NCBI GenBank assembly: GCA_025465145.1 | Contig: JAODNS010000075.1 | Location: 1 to 23,735 of the forward strand | Source of the DNA: Frankiales bacterium | GTDB lineage: Bacteria > Actinomycetota > Actinomycetes > Mycobacteriales > SCTD01 | Direction of reading: 5' to 3' | Length of the DNA stretch: 23,735 nucleotides | Shown: positions 1-7,224 of the stretch, one piece after another | Numbering within the stretch: position 1 is the first letter of the stretch | Layout of the letters: each line of letters begins with the position of its first letter | The notes under the pieces: model-generated | Seen by the model: the letters and a program-made list of their open reading frames with translations, nothing else | The model's database searches: none | What the model was told of the DNA's origin: nothing | Position numbers and translations under genes: made by a program

Positions 1-149
1 GCCCGGAACTCCACGTCGGGGCGCGGCAGCTCGTCCTCGACCAGCGCCAGCACGTCGGCGATGCCCTCGCCGGTCTTGGCGCTGACGACGACCGAGTGCG
101 GCTCGCGCTGGCGCAGCCGGGCCAGCACCAGCGGGTCGGCGGCGTCGGC
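1..149 (-). pseudogene. Antisense fragment of a second HflX-like GTPase, C-terminal part of the G domain, running off the 5' edge
   Basis: Read on the minus strand from 149 to 1, this stretch is an open frame of about 49 codons starting ADAADPLVLARLRQRE and containing SAKTGEG, then a P-R-P-D segment. It aligns with the same part of the plus-strand hflX in this window, which has ADIADPLVLGRLQRRE and SAKTGDG at about 654-800; by eye 28 of the first 45 residues are identical. SAKTG is the G5 element of the GTPase domain. It is therefore a piece of a related but not identical HflX in the opposite orientation. The join to the plus-strand gene falls in a shared GC-rich stretch (about 138-149). It may be an assembly or library chimera at the end of a contig, or a real inversion; the sequence alone cannot decide. 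Confidence 0.7.
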
Positions 150-947
150 ACCCGCGGCCCGGGTGAGACGAAGATCGAGACCGACCGCCGTCGCATCCGC
201 AACCGCAAGGCGAAGCTGACGGCCGAGATCAAGCTGATGAAGACGGCCCGTGACACCAAGCGCCAGGAGCGCGAGCGCAACAAGGTGCCGTCCGTCGCGA
301 TCGCCGGCTACACCAACGCCGGCAAGTCCTCGCTGCTCAACCGCCTCACCGGTGCAGGCGTGCTCGTCGAGAACGCCCTGTTCGCGACCCTCGACCCGAC
401 CGTCCGCAAGGCTGCCACCCCGTCCGGGCGCGAGTTCACCCTCGCCGACACCGTCGGGTTCGTACGACACCTGCCGCACCAGCTCGTCGAGGCGTTCCGG
501 TCGACGCTCGAGGAGGTGCAGTTCGCCGACCTCGTGCTGCACGTCGTCGACGGCTCGCACCCGGACCCCGAGTCGCAGCTGACCGCCGTGCGCCAGGTGT
601 TCACCGAGATCGGTGCGGCGGCGATCCCGGAGATCGTCGTCATCAACAAGGCCGACATCGCCGACCCGCTGGTGCTCGGCCGGCTGCAGCGGCGCGAGAA
701 GCACTGCGTGCTCGTCTCCGCGAAGACCGGCGACGGGCTGCCGGAGCTGCTCGACCTGCTCGAGATCGAGGTCCCGCACCCGGACACGCTCGTCGACGTG
801 GTGCTGCCGTACGCGGAGGGCGGACTCGTCTCCAGGATCTACTCCGAGGGCGAGATCCTGAGCGAGGAGCACCTGGACGAGGGCACCCACCTGCAGGCGC
901 GGGTCGGTCCCTCGCTGGCCGCCGAGCTCAGCGCGTACGCCACCTAG
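138..947 (+). CDS. hflX: GTPase HflX, N-terminally incomplete
   Basis: HflX is a ribosome-associated GTPase that splits stalled or hibernating 70S ribosomes, especially under heat stress. About 269 codons of it remain. The segment begins at the family's glycine-rich GGVGTRGPGET motif (138-170). The basic helical region follows, then G1 GYTNAGKS (306-329), G3 DTVGF (447-461), G4 NKAD (645-656) and G5 SAKTG (about 717-731). It ends in a short C-terminal domain. Full-length actinobacterial HflX is, from memory, about 450-500 residues, so the N-terminal nucleotide-binding domain is missing. No start codon is assigned: the ATG at 96 lies inside the antisense fragment and its first 14 residues do not belong to HflX. 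Its position beside lexA is normal for actinobacteria. Identity is secure; the broken 5' end is discussed in the findings. Confidence 0.93.
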   Translation, partial: GGVGTRGPGETKIETDRRRIRNRKAKLTAEIKLMKTARDTKRQERERNKVPSVAIAGYTNAGKSSLLNRLTGAGVLVENALFATLDPTVRKAATPSGREFTLADTVGFVRHLPHQLVEAFRSTLEEVQFADLVLHVVDGSHPDPESQLTAVRQVFTEIGAAAIPEIVVINKADIADPLVLGRLQRREKHCVLVSAKTGDGLPELLDLLEIEVPHPDTLVDVVLPYAEGGLVSRIYSEGEILSEEHLDEGTHLQARVGPSLAAELSAYAT

Positions 948-995
948 CCGGTTCCGGATGCCCGCGCCGACGGTCGTGGACGCGCCGGACGAATC

Positions 996-1022
996 GGCCG
1001 GGGAGCCGCCTGCTTCTCGGCC
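996..1022. terminator. Possible bidirectional terminator between convergent hflX and lexA
   Basis: GGCCGGGGAG (996-1005) can pair with CTTCTCGGCC (1013-1022) across a 7-nt loop. This gives a 10-bp stem with two G·U pairs when read on the plus strand. It lies in the 103-bp gap between the two gene ends. There is no T-tract, as is common for actinobacterial terminators. Seen by eye only; folding energy was not computed. Confidence 0.4.
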
Positions 1023-1050
1023 CGGCGGCGGCGCCACCCACCCGTGCTGC

Positions 1051-1767
1051 TCAGACCTTCCGCAGGACGGTCACGACCCGGCCGAGCACGGTCGCCTCGT
1101 CGCCGGGGATCGGCGCGTAGTTGGGGTTGTGCGGCATCAGCCACACGTGGCCGTCGCGCCGCTTGAACGTCTTCACGGTCGCCTCGCCGTCGATCATCGC
1201 GGCGACGATGTCGCCGTTCTCCGCGTTGGGCTGCTGACGCACGACCACCCAGTCGCCGTCGGCGATGGCCGCGTCGACCATCGAGTCGCCGACGACCTTC
1301 AGCAGGAACAGCGTGCCGGTGCCGACCAGCTCGCGGGGGAGCGGGAAGACCTCCTCCACCGCCTGCTCGGCGAGGATCGGGCCGCCGGCGGCGATCCGGC
1401 CGAGGACGGGGACGTAGGCGGGCTGCGGGTGCGCCGCACGCTCCGCCGCCGCGTCGATGGCCGTCTCGGCCTCGCCGGGCAGCCGCACGTCGACCGCGCG
1501 GGGGCGGGACGGGTCCCGGCGCAGGAAGCCCTTCTTCTGCAGCATCGTGAGCTGGTGGGACACGCTGCTCGTGCTCGTCAGGCCGACGGCCTCGCCGATC
1601 TCCCGGACGGTCGGCGGGTAGCCGCGTCGCTCCACCGACTCGCGGATGACCTCGAGGACCTTGCGCTGCCGGGGGGTCAGCCCGTTCTCGTCCGGCGGCC
1701 CGTCAGGCAGGTCGCGCACGTTGCTCTGCGGGTCGCTCTCGCCGGTCCCGGCTGCCTCGCGTGCCAC
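1051..1767 (-). CDS. lexA: LexA, SOS transcriptional repressor and self-cleaving protease
   Basis: LexA represses DNA-repair genes and cleaves itself when RecA filaments form on damaged DNA. The 238-residue product has an N-terminal winged helix-turn-helix (about residues 29-95, including TVREIGEAVGLTSTSSVSHQ) and a C-terminal S24 peptidase domain. The cleavage site is Ala127-Gly128 in RIAAGG, the catalytic Ser is Ser162 in GDSM, and the catalytic Lys is Lys199 in EATVKTF. All the residues needed for autocleavage are therefore present. The start is GTG at 1765-1767, preceded by AGGGAG about 6 nt upstream. It is convergent with hflX and divergent from the LysM gene. A LexA box at 1852-1867, 85 bp upstream of the start, indicates autoregulation. 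The N-terminal 28 residues are a non-conserved, acidic, proline-containing extension. Confidence 0.97.
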   Translation of the reverse strand: MAREAAGTGESDPQSNVRDLPDGPPDENGLTPRQRKVLEVIRESVERRGYPPTVREIGEAVGLTSTSSVSHQLTMLQKKGFLRRDPSRPRAVDVRLPGEAETAIDAAAERAAHPQPAYVPVLGRIAAGGPILAEQAVEEVFPLPRELVGTGTLFLLKVVGDSMVDAAIADGDWVVVRQQPNAENGDIVAAMIDGEATVKTFKRRDGHVWLMPHNPNYAPIPGDEATVLGRVVTVLRKV

Positions 1768-1851
1768 GTGCTCTCCCTGCTGTCCGCCGGCGCAGCCGGC
1801 CTTGATCCGCTTCTCGGACTGCGCGGAAGGTAACGGCTCGGACGCTCCCGA

Positions 1852-1867
1852 TCAAACACCTGTTCGA
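1852..1867. promoter_or_regulatory. LexA binding site (SOS box) upstream of lexA
   Basis: TCAAACACCTGTTCGA matches the actinobacterial SOS box TCGAAC-N4-GTTCGA with one mismatch (A for G at the third base). It sits 85 bp upstream of the lexA start and fits autorepression of lexA. Confidence 0.82.
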
Positions 1868-1914
1868 CCGTGTCTCGTTTTTGTCGGCGTTCTGGGGTAC
1901 AACTTCGCTCAGAC

Positions 1915-1936
1915 GTTCGATCGAACAGCCGTTCGA
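1915..1936. promoter_or_regulatory. Perfect LexA box overlapping a second half-site palindrome, upstream of the LysM gene
   Basis: TCGAACAGCCGTTCGA at 1921-1936 is an exact palindromic SOS box with a 4-bp spacer. It ends 24 bp before the LysM gene's ATG. It is abutted by GTTCGATCGAAC (1915-1926), another perfect palindrome of the same half-sites in the opposite arrangement, so three half-sites are stacked within 22 bp. This predicts strong LexA repression of the LysM gene. A second box (1852-1867) serves the lexA side of the same 193-bp intergenic region. Confidence 0.88.
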
Positions 1937-1960
1937 CCGGCGAGAACCCGAGGAGTCCTC

Positions 1961-2305
1961 ATGACCGCGACGCAGACCCGCACCGGCTACGCACCTCTGG
2001 CCGCTCCGACCCGCGTGCACCTCACCCGCCGGGGGCGCCTCGTGCTGACGGTGCTCGGCGCGCTCCTGCTGTTCGCGGCCATCTCCTTCGGCCGCACCGG
2101 CAGCCAGGCGGCGACCGTGACCGAGTCCGGTCCCGCGCTGCAGCAGGTCACCGTGCAGAGCGGCGACACCCTCTGGTCCGTGGCGCAGCGCATGGCGCCG
2201 GACAACGACCCGCGCGAGGTCGTCGCGCAGATCAAGCGCATCAACTCCCTGCACGGCTCCGGCCTGCAAGCGGGGCAGCAGCTGCTGCTGCCGACCGCCG
2301 GCTAG
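1961..2305 (+). CDS. LysM-domain membrane protein, probable SOS-induced division inhibitor or cell-wall factor
   Basis: The 114-residue protein has a basic cytoplasmic N-terminus, one membrane segment (about residues 26-45) and an extracytoplasmic LysM domain (about 61-110, starting QQVTVQSGDTLWSVAQRM). LysM binds peptidoglycan. In actinobacteria the gene divergent from lexA encodes this kind of protein: ChiZ (Rv2719c) in Mycobacterium and, functionally, DivS in Corynebacterium; YneA is the Bacillus counterpart. These halt septation during DNA damage. I infer the same role here from position, architecture and the perfect LexA box 24 bp upstream. The start is ATG at 1961 with GAGGAG 5 nt upstream; the reading frame stays open further upstream but lacks any such support. 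The next gene is not nrdR, which follows this position in mycobacteria. Confidence 0.87.
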   Translation: MTATQTRTGYAPLAAPTRVHLTRRGRLVLTVLGALLLFAAISFGRTGSQAATVTESGPALQQVTVQSGDTLWSVAQRMAPDNDPREVVAQIKRINSLHGSGLQAGQQLLLPTAG

Positions 2306-2351
2306 CCCCGCGCCGGCAGGAGAACCGCCCGCTGCGGCGAACCGCCCCGAC

Positions 2352-3815
2352 ATGCGCCGCCTCTCCGCCGTCCTCTCCGTGACCGCCCTCGTCGCCTCCG
2401 GTGCCGCCGCCGCGGCGAGCACTGGTCCCGCGCCCTCCGTCCGGCTCGCGCCGCTCGAGGCCTCGCTGCTCGACGGGGGCGTCCAGCACGCGTTCGTCGA
2501 GCTCGACCACACGCCCGCGGCCGCGGACATCGATGCCCTGCGCGCGCTCGGCGTTGCGAAGTGGCACGCGTTCCGCCTCGTCCCGCAGGTCGCCGTCGTC
2601 GCGCCGGCCGCTGTCCTGCAGCGGGCGGCAGCGCTTCCCGGCGTCGTGCGCGTCACCGAGGACCACGGCATCCACCTGGACCTGGACAAGAGCAAGGGCG
2701 CGCTGAAGGTCGACCAGGCCCGCGCGCCCCGGCCCAAGGGCCTCGGTCTGACCGGCAAGGGCACCCGGGTCGCCGTCATCGACACCGGCATCGACAGCAC
2801 CCACCCGGACCTCGCCGACCGGTTCGTGCACCACTACAACACCGAGTTCGCGTGGATCACCGAGGCGGTGCAGGACGGGATCTACGGCGAGGACGCCATC
2901 ACGCTGACCGAGCAGTACGGCGGCATCGACGAGAGCGGCCACGGCACGCACGTCTCGTCCACGGTGCTCGGTACCGGTGCGGCCGCGAAGGACGCCGGCC
3001 AGGCCCCGGACATGAGCGGCGTCGCCCCCGAGGCGCAGCTGATCTCCTACAAGATCGCCGGTGCCTCGCAGTCCCAGGCCGACCTCGGCTGGGAGATGAA
3101 CGCGATGGTCGCGATCGAGCACCTCGTGGAGCACCAGAGGGAGCTGCAGGCGCGGGTCATCTCCAACTCCTGGAGCATCTACGAGGTCGACGACCCGGAC
3201 ACCGAGCCCACCGTCCAGATGATCCGCGCCGCCACCCGCAAGGGGCTGCTGTTCGTGTTCGCCGCGAGCAACGACGGACCGAAGGACGGGACCGTGGGCT
3301 GGCCGGGTGCCACCGGCGAGGTCGTCACCGTCGCCTCCACCGTCAAGACGAAGCCGTTCGCGGTGTCCTCGTTCTCCAGCCGCGGCTACCAGGTCGACGT
3401 CGCCGCGCCCGGCTCGAGCATCACCGCCGCCCGCTCCAAGCTGGCCGACTACACGCCCGCCACCTCCCTCGGCTCGGCCGCGCCGTACTACGCCGCCATC
3501 TCCGGCACGTCGATGGCGACGCCGCACGTCGCGGGCGTGCTCGCGCTGCTGCTGCAGGCGAACCCGCGCCTCACGCACCGCGAGCTCAACGAGGTGCTCG
3601 AGCGCACGACGACCGACCTCGGCGTCAAGGGCAAGGACCACGAGTACGGGTGGGGCTTCGTCGACGCCTTCAAGGCCGGCAAGGTCGCCGCCTGCCTCGC
3701 CACCGCGCCGGGCAGCGAGGCCTGCTTCACCCGCAACGGGGCCATGGCCAAGTCCGCCTGGCGACTGGACTGGGACGACCTCGGCAACAAGAGCACGACA
3801 TCTCAGGGTCCTTGA
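2352..3815 (+). CDS. Secreted S8-family subtilisin-like serine protease
   Basis: A 487-residue preproprotease of the subtilase clan. Residues 1 to about 22 look like a Sec signal peptide (MRRLSAVLSVTALVASGAAA). About 45-108 is an inhibitor I9-like propeptide (HAFVELDHTP through PGVVRVTED). The catalytic domain runs from about 135 to 445. The triad is visible: Asp144 in VAVIDTGID, His197 in SGHGTHVS and Ser387 in SGTSMATPH. Asn307 in AASNDGP is the expected oxyanion residue. The protein should be exported and matured by propeptide removal, then act as a general endoprotease. The last 40 residues hold two cysteines (in VAACLA and EACF) and no anchor. The start is ATG at 2352; no good ribosome site is close by, so the exact start is less sure than the function. 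It is 46 bp downstream of the LysM gene. Confidence 0.93.
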   Translation: MRRLSAVLSVTALVASGAAAAASTGPAPSVRLAPLEASLLDGGVQHAFVELDHTPAAADIDALRALGVAKWHAFRLVPQVAVVAPAAVLQRAAALPGVVRVTEDHGIHLDLDKSKGALKVDQARAPRPKGLGLTGKGTRVAVIDTGIDSTHPDLADRFVHHYNTEFAWITEAVQDGIYGEDAITLTEQYGGIDESGHGTHVSSTVLGTGAAAKDAGQAPDMSGVAPEAQLISYKIAGASQSQADLGWEMNAMVAIEHLVEHQRELQARVISNSWSIYEVDDPDTEPTVQMIRAATRKGLLFVFAASNDGPKDGTVGWPGATGEVVTVASTVKTKPFAVSSFSSRGYQVDVAAPGSSITAARSKLADYTPATSLGSAAPYYAAISGTSMATPHVAGVLALLLQANPRLTHRELNEVLERTTTDLGVKGKDHEYGWGFVDAFKAGKVAACLATAPGSEACFTRNGAMAKSAWRLDWDDLGNKSTTSQGP

Positions 3816-3856
3816 CCGTTCGCCTGCCGGTCGTGTCGGCGTGACAGCGTGAGCCG

Positions 3857-5761
3857 GTGAGCACGTCCCCGCCCGGAGAGGTCCCGTACGTCGGGATCCC
3901 TCCGCACGTCGCCCGCGACATGACGATCGCCGAGCAGTCCGACTGGATCGGCGCCTTCCTGCGCCGCCACCCGGTCAGCCGCCGGTCCGCGCTGAAGGGG
4001 GGCGGCGCTGCCCTCGCCGCGCTCGGCGCCAGCGCCAGCCCGTGGGGCCGGGTGATGACGCGCGCGTACGCCGCCGGTGGCCTCACCGTCGTCGGGCGCC
4101 GGCTGTCGTACGGGAACGACCCGCGGACCTCGATGCGGATCGCCGGCGAGCTGACCGGCGCGCCGCCGGCCGGCCGGCTCGTCGCGGACGTCGGCCTGGA
4201 CCGGTCGTACGGCCGCGCCGTGCCCCTAGAGGTGCGCCAGCTGATCTCGCAGATCCCGTCCGCCGGTCCGGTCGTCACCGGCGCGGAGCAGTTCTTCGTC
4301 CACGCGGACGTCAGCGGCCTGCGGCCAGGGCAGACGTACCACTACCGCTTCCGCCTGCCGGACGGCACGGTCACGCCGGACGCCACCTTCACCACTGCGC
4401 CGCCCCGCGGCACCGTCGCGGAGCCGTTCACCTTCACGGTCCTCGGCGACCACGGCACGGACGTGCGGGATCCCCGCTCGGGTCGGGACGTGCGGAACTC
4501 CTACGACGCCGACGACACCCGGCGGACCGCGATGCCGGCGACCGCGCTGGTCGGGCGGATCGCGGCGGAGAAGCCCGCGTTCCACCTGCTGACCGGCGAC
4601 ATCTGCTACGCCGACGCGCAGGGCATCGGCGCGCCGGAGACCTACAGCACGCTGCTGCCGCAGGCCAACGACTACGACCCGTTCGCGTGGTCGGCGTACT
4701 TCGCCATGATCGAGCGCAGCGCGTCCGTCACGCCGTGGATGTTCACGACCGGCAACCACGACATGGAGGCGCTGTACGGGCTGCCGCAGGACGTGCCGCC
4801 GCTGGCGGACACGCGGCACGGGTACGGCGGGCACCTGGTCCGGCTCGACCTGCCGATCAACGGACCCTCGCAGTGCCCGTCGGTCTACACGTTCGTGCAC
4901 GGCAACGTCGCGGTGCTGAGCCTCGACGCCAACGACCTCACCGCCGAGATCCCGGCGAACACCGGCTACAGCGGCGGCGCGCAGGTCGCCTGGCTGGAGG
5001 AGCGGCTGAAGGCCTACCGCGCCGACCGGACCGTCGACTTCATCGTCGCGTTCTTCCACCACTGCGCGTACTCCACCAGCAAGACGCACGCCTCCGACGG
5101 CGGCGTCCGCGATGCGCTCGCGCCGCTGTTCGACAAGTACTCGGTCGACCTCGTGCTGCAGGGCCACAACCACCAGTACGAGCGGACGAACCCGATCCGC
5201 GCCGGCCGGTCCACGAGGCAGGCGCCGGACCGGTCGACAGTGCGACCAGCTGTGGACGGCACGACGTACGTGCTCACGGGGTCGGGCGGGCGGCCGCGGT
5301 ACCCGTTCCAGCCCGGCAGCACCGAGCGGTACCGCGGCGACGGCATCAGCGACAGCGCGGCCGGCGCGGGCACCGTCGTGCAGAACAGCTACGTGTGGCG
5401 CGGGCCGGGCGTCGACACGGATCCGATGCGCAACCCGGCGACGCAGGAGCCGGAGAGCGTCGACTGGTCGCAGGCCCGGTACGCCGACTACGCCGTGCTG
5501 GCCGTCGACGTGGTGCCGGCGGGGCCGGGGCAGATCACGACGATGACGCTGCGCGCGGTGACCGACCGCGGCGTGGAGATCGACCGGGTGGTGCTCGAGC
5601 GGCGGGTCGGGTCGTCGCCTGCGGCCCCTCCGGTGCGGGTGACGCCGCCTGAGTCGTTGCCCACGACCGGGCTTGCCGGCGCGGCCGCTGCAGGGGCTGC
5701 GCTGCTCGCCGGTGCTGCTGCGGTGCGCGCCTGTGGACAGCGGGACGCGCAGCCGGACTGA
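3857..5761 (+). CDS. Tat-exported purple-acid-phosphatase-like metallophosphoesterase with C-terminal LPTTG sorting signal
   Basis: A 634-residue surface phosphoesterase. A twin-arginine motif SRRSALKGG (41-49) precedes a hydrophobic stretch. A fibronectin-III-like domain typical of purple acid phosphatases covers about 75-182 (ending DATFTTAPP). The calcineurin-like core is 190-490 with metal ligands in VLGDHG (195-200), LTGDICYAD (245-253), TGNHD (298-302), FFHHCAY (399-405) and QGHNHQYER (435-443). The C-terminus has LPTTG (601-605), a hydrophobic Ala/Leu/Gly run and a short tail with Arg, which looks like a sortase signal. The likely role is release of phosphate from extracellular monoesters; the substrate is unknown. 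The GTG start at 3857 leaves 40 residues before the Tat motif; ATG at 3920 (residue 22) is an alternative. The cell-wall anchoring is inferred; no sortase gene lies in the window. Confidence 0.9.
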   Translation: MSTSPPGEVPYVGIPPHVARDMTIAEQSDWIGAFLRRHPVSRRSALKGGGAALAALGASASPWGRVMTRAYAAGGLTVVGRRLSYGNDPRTSMRIAGELTGAPPAGRLVADVGLDRSYGRAVPLEVRQLISQIPSAGPVVTGAEQFFVHADVSGLRPGQTYHYRFRLPDGTVTPDATFTTAPPRGTVAEPFTFTVLGDHGTDVRDPRSGRDVRNSYDADDTRRTAMPATALVGRIAAEKPAFHLLTGDICYADAQGIGAPETYSTLLPQANDYDPFAWSAYFAMIERSASVTPWMFTTGNHDMEALYGLPQDVPPLADTRHGYGGHLVRLDLPINGPSQCPSVYTFVHGNVAVLSLDANDLTAEIPANTGYSGGAQVAWLEERLKAYRADRTVDFIVAFFHHCAYSTSKTHASDGGVRDALAPLFDKYSVDLVLQGHNHQYERTNPIRAGRSTRQAPDRSTVRPAVDGTTYVLTGSGGRPRYPFQPGSTERYRGDGISDSAAGAGTVVQNSYVWRGPGVDTDPMRNPATQEPESVDWSQARYADYAVLAVDVVPAGPGQITTMTLRAVTDRGVEIDRVVLERRVGSSPAAPPVRVTPPESLPTTGLAGAAAAGAALLAGAAAVRACGQRDAQPD

Positions 5762-5779
5762 TCTGCCTACCGTGCCGGC

Positions 5780-6037
5780 ATGCGCCTGGAGGTCCTGCCG
5801 CCGCGGCTGAGCGACGCCGGCATCCCCCTGCGCGACGCCGCGCAGGCGGTGCTTGCCGTGGCAGACCACCGGCGGGACGTGCTGGCGCTGGTGTCGGATC
5901 CTCAGGTGCAGCAGGCCCTTTCCTCCTTCCTGGCGGCGTGGGAGCTGACGGCGTGGGGGGCGGCTGACCGCGCCGGCACCCTTGCCGCCGGGCTCGATCA
6001 GGCCGCCGCGACGTACCGCGCGGCGGACCGGCTGTGA
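5780..6037 (+). CDS. Small helical WXG100-like protein, probable partner of the downstream toxin
   Basis: An 85-residue, Ala/Leu-rich and predicted all-helical protein without signal peptide. A central W-E-L-T-A-W-G turn (54-60) separates two helical halves, and the end reads ATYRAADRL, close to the Y-x-x-x-D/E export motif of WXG100/ESX-type substrates. Its stop overlaps the toxin start in GTGA (6034-6037), implying translational coupling. By analogy with type VII (ESX) polymorphic toxin loci, which carry small WXG-like helper genes just upstream of the toxin, I infer a secretion partner or chaperone. The match to WXG100 is by length, helical pattern and motifs only. Start ATG at 5780; no strong ribosome site is visible upstream. 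Confidence 0.65.
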   Translation: MRLEVLPPRLSDAGIPLRDAAQAVLAVADHRRDVLALVSDPQVQQALSSFLAAWELTAWGAADRAGTLAAGLDQAAATYRAADRL

Positions 6038-7224
6038 CCGTCGCGGAGCCGGTCGCGCGCTGCGGCTTTCGGCTGAGCGAGCTGGCGGAGGAGCTCGACC
6101 TCGCCGCTGCGCGCGCTTCTGTCGCGGTTCCCGCGGGCTGGCTCGGGACCGCGGGCGCGCACTACCGGCCGGCACTGCACGAGTGCGAGCGGGACATACG
6201 GGCGGTGGCCTCGGCGTACGGGCAGGCGGGGGAAGCGCTGCTGCCGTACGCGCGGGCGCTGCTGGAGGTGGAGGCGCTCGAGCAGCAGGCCCGGGGGCTG
6301 CGCGACAGGGCGTCGGCGGAGACCGCCGTGGCTGCGCTGACGGCCGGCGTCGACGAGGGCGCGGGGTGGCGGCTCGCGGCGGACCGGCTGCAGCAGGAGG
6401 CGCGCGAGCTGGAGCGAACGGCTGCGGCTCGATGCGCCGCGCTGCTGCACGAGCTCGCCGCACGTGCTCCGCGGGAGCGGAGGGCCACCGGCGCTTGGCG
6501 GCTCGCCTCCGACGCCGTGTCCGTCGGGATCGGCACCGTTGCCGGCACGGCTGCACTCGCCTCCGCGGCAGGCCGGTCGCTCGTCGGGCGGCACCAGAAC
6601 GAGGCGCGGCACGAGCTGGCCGAGCAGGCGCTGGCGATGATGCGGGTCTGGGAGACACCGGTCCAGATGTGGCACGACCTGCTCGACGGCCGGCCGGGGC
6701 TGGCGGTGGGCGCGGCTCCCTTCCTCGGCCGGATGCCGAGGGGCGTCATCCGCGACCCACACCTCGCGCATCGCGAAGCGCTCCGGGAGGCCGCATGGCG
6801 GGAGCTCCTGCGCGACCGCGAACCGCGAACCGTCACGGCAGCCGAGATGGGTCTGCAGGGCGCCGATCTCGTCAACGAGGAGCTTCGCGGCGGCCACACC
6901 CTCGACCGCCATATCGCGGCAACACGAGGCTCCCTCCTGCTGCGCACGCACGCTGGCGTCCCGAGAGCGAGCACCTTCCGCGACCTGCCGACGGCGCAGC
7001 GACTGGTGGATCTCGTCCTGAGGCAGAACGCGGCACGACTGCACGAGGTCTACGACCTTCCTCGTGGCCGCAAGATGCCCTTGGTCATGAGGTTCCCGTT
7101 CGAGACCGGGCGCGTTAGCGTCGCAGGGTCTTCACGCACGTTTCCGTGCCGCTCGGTCCGGGTCGTGCTGATGCTGGACAAGGGAGGGCAGCCTGTTGTC
7201 CGTACGGCATACCCAGAGCTCTGA
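6034..7224 (+). CDS. Polymorphic toxin with N-terminal type VII-like helical domain and C-terminal bacterial RNase A-like (CdiA-CT) domain
   Basis: A 396-residue protein. Residues 10-95 form a WXG-like helical region (PAGWLGTAGAHYRPAL at 33-48) followed by more helices; 155-185 is Ala/Gly-rich. The C-terminal domain (about 283-396) has the hallmarks of the CdiA-CT RNase A domain: GGHTLDRH (286-293), STFRDLPTAQRLV (313-325) and an ending RTAYPEL (390-396). The catalytic set I recall from the Yersinia kristensenii toxin (His, Arg, Thr, Tyr) maps to His293, Arg304 (11 residues after the His), Thr391 and Tyr393 (T-x-Y), so the enzyme is probably active on RNA. It should act in a competing cell after export. 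The GTG start overlaps the previous stop. The immunity gene begins inside its last codons. GC at the 3' end (about 6750-7140) looks a little lower than around it, as expected of exchangeable toxin tips. Confidence 0.85.
   Translation: MTVAEPVARCGFRLSELAEELDLAAARASVAVPAGWLGTAGAHYRPALHECERDIRAVASAYGQAGEALLPYARALLEVEALEQQARGLRDRASAETAVAALTAGVDEGAGWRLAADRLQQEARELERTAAARCAALLHELAARAPRERRATGAWRLASDAVSVGIGTVAGTAALASAAGRSLVGRHQNEARHELAEQALAMMRVWETPVQMWHDLLDGRPGLAVGAAPFLGRMPRGVIRDPHLAHREALREAAWRELLRDREPRTVTAAEMGLQGADLVNEELRGGHTLDRHIAATRGSLLLRTHAGVPRASTFRDLPTAQRLVDLVLRQNAARLHEVYDLPRGRKMPLVMRFPFETGRVSVAGSSRTFPCRSVRVVLMLDKGGQPVVRTAYPEL
7182..7198 (+). promoter_or_regulatory. Ribosome binding site that fixes a TTG start for the immunity gene
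   Basis: GGGAGG at 7182-7187 lies 8 nt before TTG at 7196-7198. Both sit inside the last codons of the toxin gene, so the immunity protein is made from the same transcript and its translation overlaps toxin synthesis by 29 bp. Confidence 0.7.

Noticed and set aside
96..137. ATG at 96 as the start of hflX
   Set aside because: The first 14 residues are antisense to the HflX-like minus-strand fragment and have no relation to the HflX N-terminus.
1880..1910. A -35/-10 promoter (TTGTCG ... TACAAC) for the LysM gene
   Set aside because: Spacing and -10 match are too poor to call.
1646..1960. A longer LysM protein beginning upstream at 1646
   Set aside because: The extension would read across the lexA 5' end and both SOS boxes; ATG 1961 has its own GAGGAG.
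2241..6658. Several long minus-strand frames opposite the protease, phosphatase and toxin genes
   Set aside because: Arg/Ala/Pro-rich shadows with no motif.
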